Notes: generated from the sequence alone by a model not told the origin. Counted from the first letter of the stretch, positions 32,810 through 43,311 are shown. The stretch is DNA of 64,000 nucleotides from an uncultured Latescibacterota bacterium (GCA_951812755.1 OX638329.1:1597339-1661338); one strand, 5' to 3'. Program-made: numbers and translations.

Positions 32810-35182
32810 CTAAGGTTTATTATTTTTTATCCACGGCACGATATCGATGTGTCTGCGATCTATTCTCACTGCGATTGCACCCGAATGATCGGTTCGCCAA
32901 ATTTGTATCCCCATATCGCGAAAGCGCTGTACAACTTCTGGCGAAGGATGTCGGAACTTATTGTTTTTTCCGCACGAAATGGCCACAATGCTGGGCGTGA
33001 CACCCGCGAGAAACTCGGGTGTCGAGGAAGTGCGCGAGCCGTGATGCGCTGCTTTGAGGATGTCTGAGCGCAGGCGATGGCCCCAGCGCATCAGATCGCC
33101 ATCTGTCTCGTGTTCTATATCTCCGGTCAATAATATCGATGTTCCCCGATAGACGATTCGAATGACGACCGAACCATTATTCAAGCCATCAGGCGCCGAT
33201 CCCGAGTCGGAGACATAAGCCGATGTTGGATGTAGTACCAGACCGCCAATACCCACCAGACTATCTCCTGCAGCCACAGTGTGATATCTGATGCCTTTTG
33301 TCTTTACGACCTCTTGAAGCCGTTTGCCCGTAAAAGAATCGACGTGCTGTCCCGCATCGAGATAATGACCTACCGACATTTGTCCCAAAATGGATATCAG
33401 GCCACCAATATGATCGGCATGCGGGTGAGATCCCACCACGACATCTATATGATCAATACTCTGATTTTTGAGAAATGGCAAAATCACGCGCTCTCCCATG
33501 TCGGTGTATTGCGTGCGAATGCCACCATCGACCAGAAGTGTTAGTCCATTCGGATATTTAAAAAAAATAGCATCGCCCTGACCGACATCGAGGAAATAGA
33601 CTTCAAGGGCTGACTCTGTTCGCAAGATATTTTGCCAGATTCCGATATTTGCCAGAACAAGGGCGATTATGACACAATAAGTACCCCAAAGCCGTCTGGC
33701 AGCAGGGTGAATCAGAGGAATCAGGACCAGATAAATAGCAAATATAACCCAGGAGGGACGCGCAACTTCAAAGGCAGACCACTCTGGCTCGGCCATAAGT
33801 TCTGTACATTTGATTGCCCCGCTTAAAATTAGCCAATTCGCGGCGTTTAATATCGTCGCCATGGGTTCCCAACAGGCGAAAGCCAACACGGTCAGGAGTC
33901 CCAGTCCAACGCCAACGCCTATGAGTGGTACGACAATCAAATTTGCAATTAAGCCAATAACCGATACCAGACCAAAATATCCCACAATAAAGGGAAGAGT
34001 CGTTGCCTGAGCGGCGATAGAAACCGCCAGCGGTCCTGCGACACAAGTACTGTACCATCCCTTTTTTTCGGGTAAGAGATCACGCAATGGTCGATAAAAA
34101 ATCAAAATGCCACCTGTGGCTACAAATGATAGTTGAAAACCCACATCGAATAAGTCTTGTGGTCGCGCGATCAACAACCCCAAACCCGCTATGCCCAGGA
34201 TATTTCCACCGTCTATATCGCGTTGCCCCACCATACCCAAAAGAGCCACGCATCCCATTGTCGAAGCGCGTACGACCGAGGGGGGCAACCCGGTTATCAG
34301 CGCGTAAAATACCAGCGCACAGATCGTCAATGCGGCAGTGATACCTCGCCCAACCCCCAGTATCTTCAGCATAAAAAATACAGCTCCAGCAATCAATCCC
34401 ACGTGAAGTCCAGACACTGCCAGGACGTGATTGACGCCCGTTTGTGCAAATGTGGTTTTAACTTCTTCGGGCACCGCATGCTTTGCACCTAAGAGCACCC
34501 CTTTTAAGAGGCCAGCAGGCCCGCCGGAAAGATTTTGCTCAATTGCCCGGCGAATGAGATTTCTGGCGGGTAATACGATCAGCGCCCACCAGTCGTCTTT
34601 TTCTTGTCGATGTGCAATAATCTGAGCGCGTTTTTGCACCGTGCCCAAAGCATCAATGCCCCGTCGTTTCAGAAATTCACGGTAATCAAATGCGCCCGGA
34701 TTTCGCGGGGGATCCGGTTGATAAAGTTGTATCTGCAATTGCATTCGGTCCCTGTAGGCGGGCAATGCGGTACCCGCCTTAAATCTGATCAGTGCCCTGC
34801 CACTTACCGCGCGTGACGTGTCTTTGACGACGAGTTGAAGTACGTCAAAGACGATGCGATAATCGCCGTCGATGCGTTCGGGGTCCGATGAGACCAATCC
34901 CTCGACTTCGACAAGTGTGCGGTCTGCGGGTAAGAACTGGGCAAAGTGATCTGCAGGGCGTTCCAGACTCTGCGCGCCGTTCAATGCGCCCAGCAAAACG
35001 ATAAGGACCGGGAAAAGGATGCTCATCTTTCCCTTATTCCAGTGCCACCACAGCCCCACGCCGCAAAGACAAATAACCGCAAAGGCGCAGAGCATGGTGG
35101 GTACTGGAGATATTCCAACATATCTGTTTAAACCGATTCCCAAAGCAAAGTACAGCGCAGTCCACAATGCGGGTCTTCTCAT
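32810..35182 (-). CDS. comEC: ComEC/Rec2 family competence protein
   Basis: A 790-residue inner-membrane protein expected to carry single-stranded DNA into the cytosol during natural transformation. It has an N-terminal DUF4131-like region, a central ComEC membrane domain (NHVLAVSGLHVGLIAG at the family signature) and a C-terminal metallo-beta-lactamase domain. The latter begins LDVGQGDAIFF and contains SHPHADHIGG with the metal ligands. GAAAGGA precedes the ATG. Other competence genes are absent except a ComEA-like HhH protein at 1800-2471, 30 kb away. Confidence 0.93.
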   Translation of the reverse strand: MRRPALWTALYFALGIGLNRYVGISPVPTMLCAFAVICLCGVGLWWHWNKGKMSILFPVLIVLLGALNGAQSLERPADHFAQFLPADRTLVEVEGLVSSDPERIDGDYRIVFDVLQLVVKDTSRAVSGRALIRFKAGTALPAYRDRMQLQIQLYQPDPPRNPGAFDYREFLKRRGIDALGTVQKRAQIIAHRQEKDDWWALIVLPARNLIRRAIEQNLSGGPAGLLKGVLLGAKHAVPEEVKTTFAQTGVNHVLAVSGLHVGLIAGAVFFMLKILGVGRGITAALTICALVFYALITGLPPSVVRASTMGCVALLGMVGQRDIDGGNILGIAGLGLLIARPQDLFDVGFQLSFVATGGILIFYRPLRDLLPEKKGWYSTCVAGPLAVSIAAQATTLPFIVGYFGLVSVIGLIANLIVVPLIGVGVGLGLLTVLAFACWEPMATILNAANWLILSGAIKCTELMAEPEWSAFEVARPSWVIFAIYLVLIPLIHPAARRLWGTYCVIIALVLANIGIWQNILRTESALEVYFLDVGQGDAIFFKYPNGLTLLVDGGIRTQYTDMGERVILPFLKNQSIDHIDVVVGSHPHADHIGGLISILGQMSVGHYLDAGQHVDSFTGKRLQEVVKTKGIRYHTVAAGDSLVGIGGLVLHPTSAYVSDSGSAPDGLNNGSVVIRIVYRGTSILLTGDIEHETDGDLMRWGHRLRSDILKAAHHGSRTSSTPEFLAGVTPSIVAISCGKNNKFRHPSPEVVQRFRDMGIQIWRTDHSGAIAVRIDRRHIDIVPWIKNNKP

Positions 35183-35304
35183 GTTTTATCCTTTCTCGAA
35201 CCCGTATTGTGGCAATTTTCGTGCCATCTCTCATGGCGCGCTCATTTCGCAATTTCAAGAAAAAATTGTTCACATGTCTGAAAAAAATGTTCCCCTTTTC
35301 GTCA

Positions 35305-35333
35305 TTGACTTTCCCCATGTGAGATGGTATATT
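35305..35333 (+). promoter_or_regulatory. Promoter of the truA operon
   Basis: TTGACT (35305-35310) and TATATT (35328-35333) separated by 17 bases, about 70 bases before the truA ATG. Confidence 0.65.
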
Positions 35334-35401
35334 TGCAAAACTATATGCTTTTGGTAGAAGTTGGAATTGTTCTCTTTTTGCGTTTGGTGCAGGCCGTTAT
35401 C

Positions 35402-36142
35402 ATGCAGATTCGCCTGACGCTCGAATACGATGGAACCGACTTTAAGGGCTGGCAAATTCAGCCCGACCAGCGCACGGTCCAGGGCGAACTTCAGGCACGC
35501 CTTGAACAACTCTATAGCGCACCGGTCTCGGTTATGGCGTCTGGTCGCACAGATGCAGGTGTTCACGCACTCGGGCAGGTCGTCAATTTCGCGCCTACAC
35601 GCGATATTCCGCTTGATCGCTTGCAGCATGCACTCAATGGCATGTTGCCACCCGATGTCGCTGTCAAAAGAGCCGATTATGTCGGCCCTGACTTTCACGC
35701 GCGTTTCGATGCCCTGCGCCGTCATTATTTTTATCGCATTCGGCATAACAAACAGCCCATCGGCCGGCACTATGCGTGGTATATGCGCAGTGAACTCGAT
35801 CTGAATGTGATAGAACGGGCGAGCAAAATTCTCATTGGTCGGCACGACTTCACGTCTTTTTGTGTGGCGGCCTATGAAAAAGAAAATCGAGTCTGTCATG
35901 TTTATACCTGCGATTGGCAACGGCAGGACGACGGACTCATATTTCATATTTCCGGTAATCGTTTTTTACGCGCAATGGTGCGCAGTATCGTTGGCACCCT
36001 CGTAGAAATGGGTCGAGGGGCGCGGCCAGCCGAATCTATGCACGATATTCTCGGTGCTCGTAACCGCCAAAGTGCCGGAGAATCCGCTCCTGCTCAGGGC
36101 TTGTTTCTCGAAAGGGTGATTTACGACGATGAACTCCCGTGA
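35402..36142 (+). CDS. truA: tRNA pseudouridine(38-40) synthase
   Basis: A 246-residue enzyme that makes pseudouridine at positions 38-40 of the tRNA anticodon stem. The catalytic aspartate is in SGRTDAGVHALGQV, and the N-terminal LTLEYDGTDFKGWQIQP is typical. ATG 35402 is chosen to match the family N-terminus; the frame is open 78 bases further upstream but would add a hydrophobic extension not found in TruA. Its stop overlaps the next start (GTGA). Confidence 0.94.
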   Translation: MQIRLTLEYDGTDFKGWQIQPDQRTVQGELQARLEQLYSAPVSVMASGRTDAGVHALGQVVNFAPTRDIPLDRLQHALNGMLPPDVAVKRADYVGPDFHARFDALRRHYFYRIRHNKQPIGRHYAWYMRSELDLNVIERASKILIGRHDFTSFCVAAYEKENRVCHVYTCDWQRQDDGLIFHISGNRFLRAMVRSIVGTLVEMGRGARPAESMHDILGARNRQSAGESAPAQGLFLERVIYDDELP

Positions 36143-37263
36143 GGATGAGTGCCGTGAAGCACCCTCTGCTGATTTTGCTATTGGGCCTGTGCATTGGTCT
36201 GGCACTATTTCCTCTGCTCAATCGGTCTTCGTCCAACACGAGCGCGGTAAGTACAAGTATTGAGACTTCGCGCCGAAATGCCATTGTTCGAGCGATTGAA
36301 GATGTGGCGCCAGCAGTCGTTAGCATCAATACGGTTTACGATCGGAATTATCCCCGATATCGCGATCACTTTTTTGAACCCTTTGAACCCTTTTCCGACA
36401 GGCGACGCATTCCCGGAATCGGCTCGGGGTTCGTGATCCAGACCGATGGTTATATCCTGACCAGCAGCCATGTTGTCGATGGTGCTAAGGAAATTTTTGT
36501 AATTTTTCCCGACGGTCGTGGTTTTGATGTTCTCGACGTTTTTATAGATCGTCAATGGGACCTCGCAGTTGTGCAGATCGATGCCGATAGCCTCTATGTT
36601 CCCGAGATTGGGACATCTGAAAACGTCATTATTGGCGAATGGGCAATCGCGCTTGGAAATCCTTTTGGCTTGCACTTTGAAGATCTCAACCCCACCGTTA
36701 CGGTTGGTGTCATTAGTGCAGTAGATCGCATTGTTCGCCCAGAGCAAAACGAACGCGCGTACAAAGGTATGATTCAAACGGACGCTTCAATTAACCCGGG
36801 CAACAGCGGCGGTCCTCTGGTAAACAGCCTCGGTCGAGTTATTGGCGTTAATTCGTTTATTTTTTCTCAGGGCGGATCGTTGGGTATCGGTTTTGCAGTG
36901 CCCATTGATCGCGCAATCCAGGTGGCCTGTCAGCTCATTGACCAGGGTAGCCGCGAGTTCTGGACCGGCCTGGATATTCACAACCTCAACCCGCACATTG
37001 CTCGCACCCTTGGAGTTTTGACAATTAAAGGTGCTTTGATCACCGTCGTCGATCCTCTCAGCCCAGGCGAAAGTGCTGGATTGTTGCCCGGCGATGTGAT
37101 TGTGATGGTCAATGACAAAAATACCAGTAGTGCCGATGATGTCGTAGATGCTTTTCGATACGCGGCTGTTGGCGATATATTTAATCTCAAGATTTTGCGC
37201 GGTCAAGGCCGCGTATTTGATGCCCAACTCGTCTTAGAAGCCGACCCGCGCAATAATGAGTAA
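36139..37263 (+). CDS. HtrA/DegP-like membrane-anchored serine protease
   Basis: A 374-residue envelope protease: N-terminal membrane anchor (residues 9-26), trypsin-like domain and one C-terminal PDZ domain. The catalytic triad is visible as SSHVVD (His), DLAVVQID (Asp) and GNSGGPL (Ser). With a single PDZ it resembles DegS more than DegP. It overlaps truA by four bases; GTG 36139 is the coupled start, and ATG 36145 is an alternative. It likely cuts misfolded or signalling proteins in the periplasm. Confidence 0.88.
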   Translation: MRMSAVKHPLLILLLGLCIGLALFPLLNRSSSNTSAVSTSIETSRRNAIVRAIEDVAPAVVSINTVYDRNYPRYRDHFFEPFEPFSDRRRIPGIGSGFVIQTDGYILTSSHVVDGAKEIFVIFPDGRGFDVLDVFIDRQWDLAVVQIDADSLYVPEIGTSENVIIGEWAIALGNPFGLHFEDLNPTVTVGVISAVDRIVRPEQNERAYKGMIQTDASINPGNSGGPLVNSLGRVIGVNSFIFSQGGSLGIGFAVPIDRAIQVACQLIDQGSREFWTGLDIHNLNPHIARTLGVLTIKGALITVVDPLSPGESAGLLPGDVIVMVNDKNTSSADDVVDAFRYAAVGDIFNLKILRGQGRVFDAQLVLEADPRNNE

Positions 37264-37278
37264 TCCTCAATTGGAGCT

Positions 37279-38025
37279 ATGTTAATGAATGCCAAAGCAG
37301 CCCTGCCCAGCCTGTTTACCATTAGCAGTTTGTTTTGTGGCTTTTTATCTATGTACTATGCTGTGAATGGGCGTTTTATCGGTGCAGCCCTTCTCATCGT
37401 TATTGCGGGATTTCTCGATGCGTGTGATGGGAAAATTGCGCGATACTTTCATACGTCCAGCAACTTTGGCGTCCAATTTGACTCCATTGTCGATGTCTGC
37501 TCTTTTGGCGTGGCTCCGGCGCTACTCATGTTGTACTATCTCAAGCCGTACTATCTCAATGCCTTGCCGGCTATTCCCTGGCTGCATTTTGTCGTTTGTT
37601 TTTTATTTCTCTTGTGTGGTGCGCTCAGGCTGGCGCGTTTCAATACACAATTAAAGGGATTTGAGAAAGAAAATTTTTCTGGCCTCCCGATTCCAACGGC
37701 AGCGGGTACCCTGGCCGCATATATTCTTTTTACAGAACGTGTGTGGCAAAGTAGCACACACGCACCTCATCTTGCTATCGGCCTGTGTGTTATACTCTCA
37801 CTTCTCATGATCAGCACAATCGAATACAGCGCGTTTTCGAGGTTATCAATCGAAACCAGACGCGGTCGCGTCCGCTTGATTTTTTTGCTATGTGTTATTG
37901 TGCTCATGGTTTTTTATACTTATGAAGTATTCTTTCCCATAGCACTCGCCATTTCCCTATCTGGCTTGTTCAGATGGTTGTATTATGCCATCACAGATCG
38001 TGAAGTGGCAGATGTACGGGACTAA
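37279..38025 (+). CDS. pssA: CDP-diacylglycerol-serine O-phosphatidyltransferase
   Basis: A 248-residue inner-membrane enzyme that makes phosphatidylserine, the precursor of phosphatidylethanolamine. It bears the CDP-alcohol phosphotransferase motif in DACDGKIARYF followed by VQFDSIVDV with correct spacing. Several hydrophobic helices follow. No psd (decarboxylase) gene is adjacent. It lies 15 bases after the protease gene. Confidence 0.9.
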   Translation: MLMNAKAALPSLFTISSLFCGFLSMYYAVNGRFIGAALLIVIAGFLDACDGKIARYFHTSSNFGVQFDSIVDVCSFGVAPALLMLYYLKPYYLNALPAIPWLHFVVCFLFLLCGALRLARFNTQLKGFEKENFSGLPIPTAAGTLAAYILFTERVWQSSTHAPHLAIGLCVILSLLMISTIEYSAFSRLSIETRRGRVRLIFLLCVIVLMVFYTYEVFFPIALAISLSGLFRWLYYAITDREVADVRD

Positions 38026-38057
38026 GAGTTTACCTGTTTTATTTTGAAAGCGTGGTT

Positions 38058-38336
38058 ATGGGGCGAAGAAGTCTGGGAATTCTCATTGTTGCGATCTTGA
38101 TCGGCATTCTTGCCGGCAATGTAGTTGGTCAGGTTCTGGCTGTTATTTTTGACGGTCTTGGCCTGGATAATAATGTGGTCGAAAAAGTACTTATTGATTC
38201 TTATGTCTATAAGCTCAAGCCCATTGAGGTCAACTTGATCGTTATGACCCTTACATTTGGTTTTTCGCTCAACTTCAATGTGTTGAGCTTTCTCGGTATT
38301 GGGATAGCCTGGTACTACGTCAAGTATTCCTATTGA
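38058..38336 (+). CDS. DUF4321-like small membrane protein
   Basis: A 92-residue protein with two hydrophobic stretches (about 6-26 and 58-86). The pattern GILAGNVVGQ and LTFGFSLNFNVLSFLGIGIA matches what I remember of DUF4321 proteins, which are uncharacterised and common beside tat and cell-envelope genes. ATG 38058 is preferred to GTG 38052. It precedes tatA by 21 bases. Confidence 0.65.
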   Translation: MGRRSLGILIVAILIGILAGNVVGQVLAVIFDGLGLDNNVVEKVLIDSYVYKLKPIEVNLIVMTLTFGFSLNFNVLSFLGIGIAWYYVKYSY

Positions 38337-38357
38337 GTTTATTTCTGGAGGTGTGAC

Positions 38358-38585
38358 ATGTTTGGCATGGGACCGTGGGAAATCGTATTGATTTTGGTCG
38401 TTGTCCTGCTGGTGTTTGGTGCAAAACGCATTCCCGAAATTGCCCAGTCCCTCGGCAAGGGCATTACCGAATTTAAGCGCGGCGTAAAGGACGTTCAGAG
38501 TGAAATAGAAAATAACGTCAATACTGCTCCGCCCCCCGAACCACAACCCACACAGACGACATCGGGTACAGAAACAAAATCGTGA
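38358..38585 (+). CDS. tatA: Sec-independent translocase protein TatA
   Basis: A 75-residue protein with one membrane helix (WEIVLILVVVLLVFG), a conserved amphipathic helix (KRIPEIAQSLGKGITEFKRG) and a disordered, Pro/Thr-rich tail. It forms the pore for folded proteins with twin-arginine signals, such as the dioxygenase at 2471. No tatC is adjacent. GGAGGTG precedes the ATG. Confidence 0.92.
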   Translation: MFGMGPWEIVLILVVVLLVFGAKRIPEIAQSLGKGITEFKRGVKDVQSEIENNVNTAPPPEPQPTQTTSGTETKS

Positions 38586-38597
38586 CCTGGAGGTAGG

Positions 38598-40055
38598 GTG
38601 GCTGACGATTCTGTTTTTTCCGCCCAAACAGCGCGGGGGCTTGTACACGGCATTCGCAGGGAAAAGTACACGGCCCGCGAAATAACGGAAAAGATCCTCG
38701 CGCATATCCAAAATACAAATCCCGATATCAATGCCTTCATCACCGTTGATGAAGCAGGTGCACTCGAAGCAGCGGATGCCGTCGATCAAAAGGTAGCAGC
38801 GGGCCAGGCCCTCGGCCCTCTTGTCGGCGTTCCGATAGCGCTGAAAGATGTGTTGTGTACCAAAGGGCTACGCACGACCTGCGCTTCAAAGATTCTCGAC
38901 AATTTTGTCCCGCCTTATGATGCAACCGTTGTTACCCGCCTGCGTCAGGCCGATGCAATCATCCTGGGCAAACTCAATATGGATGAGTTTGCCATGGGCT
39001 CTTCCAGCGAAAATTCCCATTTTGGTGCGGTCAAAAATCCACGCGATCAAACCCGTGTGACAGGCGGATCCAGCGGTGGTTCTGCTGCGGCTGTCGCTGC
39101 CGGTCAGGCTCTTATGACCCTGGGATCTGACACAGGGGGTTCTGTTCGTTTGCCCGCATCTTTCTGCGGTGTGGTGGGCCTTAAACCCACTTATGGTCGC
39201 GTTTCTCGTTATGGCTTGATCGCCTATGCCTCTTCGCTCGACCAAATTGGCCCATTTGCACGTACTGTCGAAGATACGGCCACTCTGCTCGGTGTCATTG
39301 CCGGGCACGATCCTCGCGATTCTACTTCTGCCCATGTACCGGTACCCGATTATCTTTTGGCTTGTCAAAGAGGCGTTGATGGCCTCACCATTGGTTTGCC
39401 GACAGAATTTTTTGGCGCAGGTCTGCAATCCGATGTTCGCGATGCTGTTATGCAAGGGATTGAGGTTTTGGAAAAAAATGGCGCGTCTATTCGCGAAGTT
39501 TCGCTGCCAACTGCTGGACATCCCGCGTTTGCAATTGCCGCCTATTATATTATCGCCACGGCTGAAGCATCGTCAAATCTGTCGCGTTATGATGGGGTGA
39601 AATACGGCTTTCGCGATGAGGCGGAAAGCCTGATTGATATGTATGTTCAAACGCGCAGCAAGGGTTTTGGCGCAGAAGTTAAGCGTCGCATTATGCTGGG
39701 GACTTACGCGCTGAGTGCGGGTTATTACGATGCGTATTACCGCAAAGCGCAACAGGTGCGCACGCTTATTCGTCGGGATTTTGACCGCGCGTTTGAATCC
39801 TGCGATCTCCTCGCTTCGCCCGTATCGCCTACCCCGGCGTTTAAGCTGGGTGAAAAACTCGACGATCCGCTTCAGATGTATCTCTCCGATATTTATACTG
39901 TTTCCGTTAATCTCGCTGGTATTCCCGGTATTTCAGTGCCTTGTGGCACATCGACCGAAGGCTTGCCCATAGGCTTGCAGTTGCTCGGCAATGCCTTTGC
40001 CGAAGAAACCATTTTGAGCGCGGCTGCGGTTGTGGAAAGAGAATTGGCGTCATGA
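38598..40055 (+). CDS. gatA: Asp-tRNA(Asn)/Glu-tRNA(Gln) amidotransferase subunit A
   Basis: A 485-residue amidase that liberates ammonia from glutamine for transamidation of misacylated tRNA. The Ser-cisSer-Lys triad is visible: ALKDVL (Lys), [10 protein letters not shown] and [15 protein letters not shown]. Start GTG 38598 with GGAGG upstream. It overlaps gatB by four bases. gatC is not seen in this window. The presence of GatAB suggests that Gln-tRNA and/or Asn-tRNA are made indirectly in this organism. Confidence 0.96.
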   Translation: MADDSVFSAQTARGLVHGIRREKYTAREITEKILAHIQNTNPDINAFITVDEAGALEAADAVDQKVAAGQALGPLVGVPIALKDVLCTKGLRTTCASKILDNFVPPYDATVVTRLRQADAIILGKLNMDEFAMGSSSENSHFGAVKNPRDQTRVTGGSSGGSAAAVAAGQALMTLGSDTGGSVRLPASFCGVVGLKPTYGRVSRYGLIAYASSLDQIGPFARTVEDTATLLGVIAGHDPRDSTSAHVPVPDYLLACQRGVDGLTIGLPTEFFGAGLQSDVRDAVMQGIEVLEKNGASIREVSLPTAGHPAFAIAAYYIIATAEASSNLSRYDGVKYGFRDEAESLIDMYVQTRSKGFGAEVKRRIMLGTYALSAGYYDAYYRKAQQVRTLIRRDFDRAFESCDLLASPVSPTPAFKLGEKLDDPLQMYLSDIYTVSVNLAGIPGISVPCGTSTEGLPIGLQLLGNAFAEETILSAAAVVERELAS

Positions 40056-41503
40056 CTTACGAATCTGTCATCGGTCTGGAAGTACACGCCCAACTTGCAA
40101 CCACTACCAAAATTTTTTGCGGATGCAGTGCCGAATTTGGCGCCGATCCCAATACCCATGTCTGTCCGGTGTGTTTGGGCTTGCCGGGTGCGCTTCCCGT
40201 GCTGAATCAGAATGTGGTTGAAATGGCGATGCGCATTGCGCTGGCCGCAGGTTGTACGATTCAACCGCGCAGTCGTTTTTTGCGGAAAAATTATTTTTAT
40301 CCCGATCTGCCCAAGGGGTATCAGATCTCGCAGTTTCAATCGAATGAAGAAATGCCACTGGCCACTGGTGGGGGTGTTGATGTGCCCTCGGCTGACGGCG
40401 GTACAAAGACTATTCGCCTCACGCGTATCCACATGGAAGAAGATGCTGGTAAGAGCATCCACCAGGAAGCCTTTGTGGCTGCAGGGGAGTCTCTCGTCGA
40501 TGTCAATCGCTGTGGCGTGCCGCTTATCGAAATTGTGAGTGAGCCAGATCTCTCGACGTCCGAGGAAGTTTTTCACTATCTGACGAGTTTGCATCAACTG
40601 CTGGTGTACACGGGTGTTTCTGAAGGCGATATGGAAAAAGGACATATGCGGATTGATGCCAATGTGTCGATTCGGCCCGTTGGAGAAACCCAACTTGGCA
40701 CGAAGGTTGAGATCAAGAATGTCAATTCTTTTCGCAATTGTCAGCGCGCTATAGAGTCCGAGATCCAACGGCAGATTGATTTGCTCGAAACTGGCGGTGA
40801 GATTGAACAGGCGACGATGCTCTACGATCCCGATCGCAATATTTTGCGGGCTATGCGTACAAAAGAAGAATCGGACGATTATCGCTATTTTCCCGATCCG
40901 GATCTGGTTCCTCTTGTCGTAGATAGTGCCTGGGTCGCGCGCGTTCAGAGCCAGATTCCAGAGTTGCCAGAGGTCAAGCGCGTGCGTTTTGCAGAAGATT
41001 ACGATATTTCTGCCGATCAGATCGATGTGCTTACCGCAGATCGAGATGTTGCCGATTATTTTGAAGCTGCGGTTGCGGCGGGTGTGCAGAGCAGGCTCGC
41101 TGCCAATTGGATACAGGGCGATGTGATGCGCGTTCTGAATGATCGGAAGATTGCGATTGGCGATTTGCGTGTTTCAGCCGAAGATCTCGCGGAATTGATT
41201 GGTTTGGTCGATAAGGGCGATATTAGCACCAGTATCGCCAGAACGGTTTTCGACGATATGGTGGAGACAGGGGATAGTCCTGCGGCTATTGTTGAGAAAA
41301 AGGGGCTTGTGCAGATCAGCGATACGGGTGAACTCGATGGCGTGCTTGATCAGATTATTGCCGATAATCCCAAAGAGGTTGAGCGGTTCAAAGGCGGGGA
41401 CCAAAAGCTTATGGGTTTCTTTATGGGCCAGCTTATGAGGGCTACAAAAGGCCAGGCGAATCCCCAAAAAGCCAGTCAGTTGTTGCGGGAGAAGTTGGGA
41501 TAA
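40052..41503 (+). CDS. gatB: Asp-tRNA(Asn)/Glu-tRNA(Gln) amidotransferase subunit B
   Basis: A 483-residue subunit that binds the tRNA and phosphorylates the misattached residue. It begins [13 protein letters not shown], includes FCGCSAEFG and CPVCLGLPG, which form a zinc site, and ends in the YqeY-like tail domain. ATG 40052 overlaps the gatA stop (ATGA); longer upstream starts are shadows inside gatA. Length is normal for the family. Confidence 0.96.
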   Translation: MTYESVIGLEVHAQLATTTKIFCGCSAEFGADPNTHVCPVCLGLPGALPVLNQNVVEMAMRIALAAGCTIQPRSRFLRKNYFYPDLPKGYQISQFQSNEEMPLATGGGVDVPSADGGTKTIRLTRIHMEEDAGKSIHQEAFVAAGESLVDVNRCGVPLIEIVSEPDLSTSEEVFHYLTSLHQLLVYTGVSEGDMEKGHMRIDANVSIRPVGETQLGTKVEIKNVNSFRNCQRAIESEIQRQIDLLETGGEIEQATMLYDPDRNILRAMRTKEESDDYRYFPDPDLVPLVVDSAWVARVQSQIPELPEVKRVRFAEDYDISADQIDVLTADRDVADYFEAAVAAGVQSRLAANWIQGDVMRVLNDRKIAIGDLRVSAEDLAELIGLVDKGDISTSIARTVFDDMVETGDSPAAIVEKKGLVQISDTGELDGVLDQIIADNPKEVERFKGGDQKLMGFFMGQLMRATKGQANPQKASQLLREKLG

Positions 41504-41557
41504 AATACGCGGAAATATCAGGGTGCGGTTTGTCGTACGGCTGTTGAGGAGGGACTT

Positions 41558-43091
41558 ATGGGCCTCGAGTTAAAAATTCAGAATTTTGGGCCTATTGACG
41601 AGGCGACCATCCAGGTGGGCCGGTTCACGGTCTTTGCTGGACCAAACAATACTGGCAAGACCTTTGTGGCGAAGATGCTCTATTCGGTGCTTGGGGCGAT
41701 AAACGCGAATCATGCGCTCGTGTTTTTTGAAGTGCACGCCAGTATGATTTATCGCGTCTTAGAAGCTGTTTTAAAATTAATACCTGATGTTACGCATGTC
41801 CGGCGTTTTGTCATGCTGAGCGTAGCCGAAGCATCTTTTCCACCTGAGTTGGTAAGAGATTCTTCGACTCCGCTGCGCTCCGCTCAGAATGACAGTGCAA
41901 TAGAGCATAGCTAAGAAGGGGCAAAATGAGTTTTAAAACAGCTTCTTAGAATTGAATAGAGATTTTGGTGCGACAGGAGAACGCGCCAGGTCTGTTATTA
42001 GAAGGGCATTGCAAAAAATTGAATCTCTCTTGCGGGAAGCGGCCTCAAGTCGTGTGAGCCAAAATGAACTTGATGTGTTCAAGTCGGTGCAACCCGAAAT
42101 GATAGATGAAATCGAGGCGATGAAGACCCATTTCCAAATCCTGAAAAACAATATTGAAAGAGAAGAAAACCGCTCTGAGGTATTACAGCTTCACGGATAC
42201 ATCAAAGATAGCATAGATAATTTGGACAAGACTTTCAGAGATGCGGAACTGGCGATTTATAAAGGATGGTTCTGGAAGTTTCTCCGGAACGTAAGCGGAA
42301 ATTTTCAAGTATCTGATATTTCACAGCTCAAAGGATCTGATGATACCCCCTTGTTTTTTAGCGTCCCAGGATTGGGGGATTTGGAAGAAGCAAATGATTT
42401 CATGTTCAGTCCCGATCCGCAAATCGTTCAAAATTCGCAATCATTTTCCAAAGCCTTCTATTTAGAGTCCCAACTCTATTGGAAGCTGAAAAATCCTCTG
42501 GAATCAATTAAGCTCGACTCGCGTTCCTCTCCCTCGGTCTCCTTGAACGGAGTCCCATCTTATTTTTACGATGTGGTCGTCGCTCTCAGAAGACAGCGCG
42601 TTGATCATTCTTTCGCCGAGATTCACAAAGGTCTGCACAATGCGATTGGAGGGAAAATTGTGCTGAGTGAGGCGGGCGATCTCGAATTTCAAACAAGCGG
42701 CAAGTCATTTCCGCTCTCTCTTACGTCGGCTGGGGTTGCTAACTTGGGTATGCTGGCGTTGCTAATTGAACGAGGGGCATTAGAACCCGATTCTTTCCTG
42801 TTCATTGATGAACCCGAGGCGAATCTGCATCCAGCCTGGCAGGTTGAGATGGCGGAGTTCCTTTTTGAGTTGGCTCGTAGGGGAGTCCGGGTGGTGATCT
42901 CCACCCACAGCATGACGATCCTCAAGTGGCTTGAGGTGCATCTAAAGAAAGAATCGAAAGACCGGGCACTCGTCAGGTTGAATAAGTTTCCGCCAGATGC
43001 CGAATGGAATGACGATATGGACGCGGTGATGGCAGAGGCCAAACAATCGTTGACTCAGCCTTTCTCCGACCTCTACATCACGGGGTTGTAG
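41558..43091 (+). pseudogene. AAA ATPase gene split by a 187-bp MITE
   Basis: The N-terminal part (41558-41764) carries the Walker A motif GPNNTGKT; the C-terminal part (41952-43091) has a TSAGVANLG signature region, the Walker B SFLFIDEPEANLHP and the switch His in VVISTHSMTIL. Removing the 187 bases between two copies of TCTTAGAA restores one frame of 448 residues, a normal length for a single AAA_15/21-type ATPase without a nuclease domain. Such ATPases occur often in anti-phage operons. As it stands the product would be truncated after about 118 residues. The downstream half might start at TTG 41952, but without Walker A it should not work. Confidence 0.75.
41757..41951. mobile_element. 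MITE-like element inserted in the ATPase gene
   Basis: A non-coding insertion with perfect 15-base terminal inverted repeats (GAAGCTGTTTTAAAA at 41762-41776, TTTTAAAACAGCTTC at 41931-41945) flanked by TTA on each side. The inside is a second imperfect palindrome of TGTCATGCTGAGC/GCTCAGAATGACA type. The 8-base sequence TCTTAGAA is present at both borders and marks the reconstructed site. Length 187 shifts the frame by one. No transposase inside; its ends do not resemble those of the IS630 copy downstream. Confidence 0.75.
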
Positions 43092-43092
43092 A

Positions 43093-43311
43093 ATGCGCTT
43101 ATCCCAATTTACTGAGGAAATTAAGTCTGTCAGCGGCTTCAAAGCATATCGGATGGACAACACAGCAAACGACATGCGCGGCGCCGCCGGGCTTGGAACC
43201 TGTGAGTGCTGCGACTATGTGACGGTCAGCAAAGATGGACAAAGCGTTGTTTTGATTGAGGAGACCGATTTAGGGCGGACGATAGTTGATTTCAAACAAA
43301 GACATGACTAG
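43093..43311 (+). CDS. Small hypothetical protein, perhaps truncated partner of the ATPase
   Basis: A 72-residue ORF beginning two bases after the ATPase stop. It ends in a strand-rich segment (SVVLIEETDLGRTIVDFKQRHD) that looks like the N-terminal part of a longer domain, and the stop lies exactly where the antitoxin-like gene begins. Cysteines cluster in TCECCDY. I recognise no family. The spacing suggests it was encoded with the ATPase and may have been truncated when the toxin-antitoxin pair arrived. Confidence 0.45.
   Translation: MRLSQFTEEIKSVSGFKAYRMDNTANDMRGAAGLGTCECCDYVTVSKDGQSVVLIEETDLGRTIVDFKQRHD

Noticed and set aside
32664-32813. 49-codon ORF with a GGGGGAG site
   Set aside because: It reads through the bidirectional terminator and into the end of comEC, and the product has no features; kept only as an alternative to the small RNA.
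41757-41951. MITE mobilised by the nearby IS630
   Set aside because: The 15-base ends of the MITE do not match the IS630 ends, despite both having TA-containing target sites.
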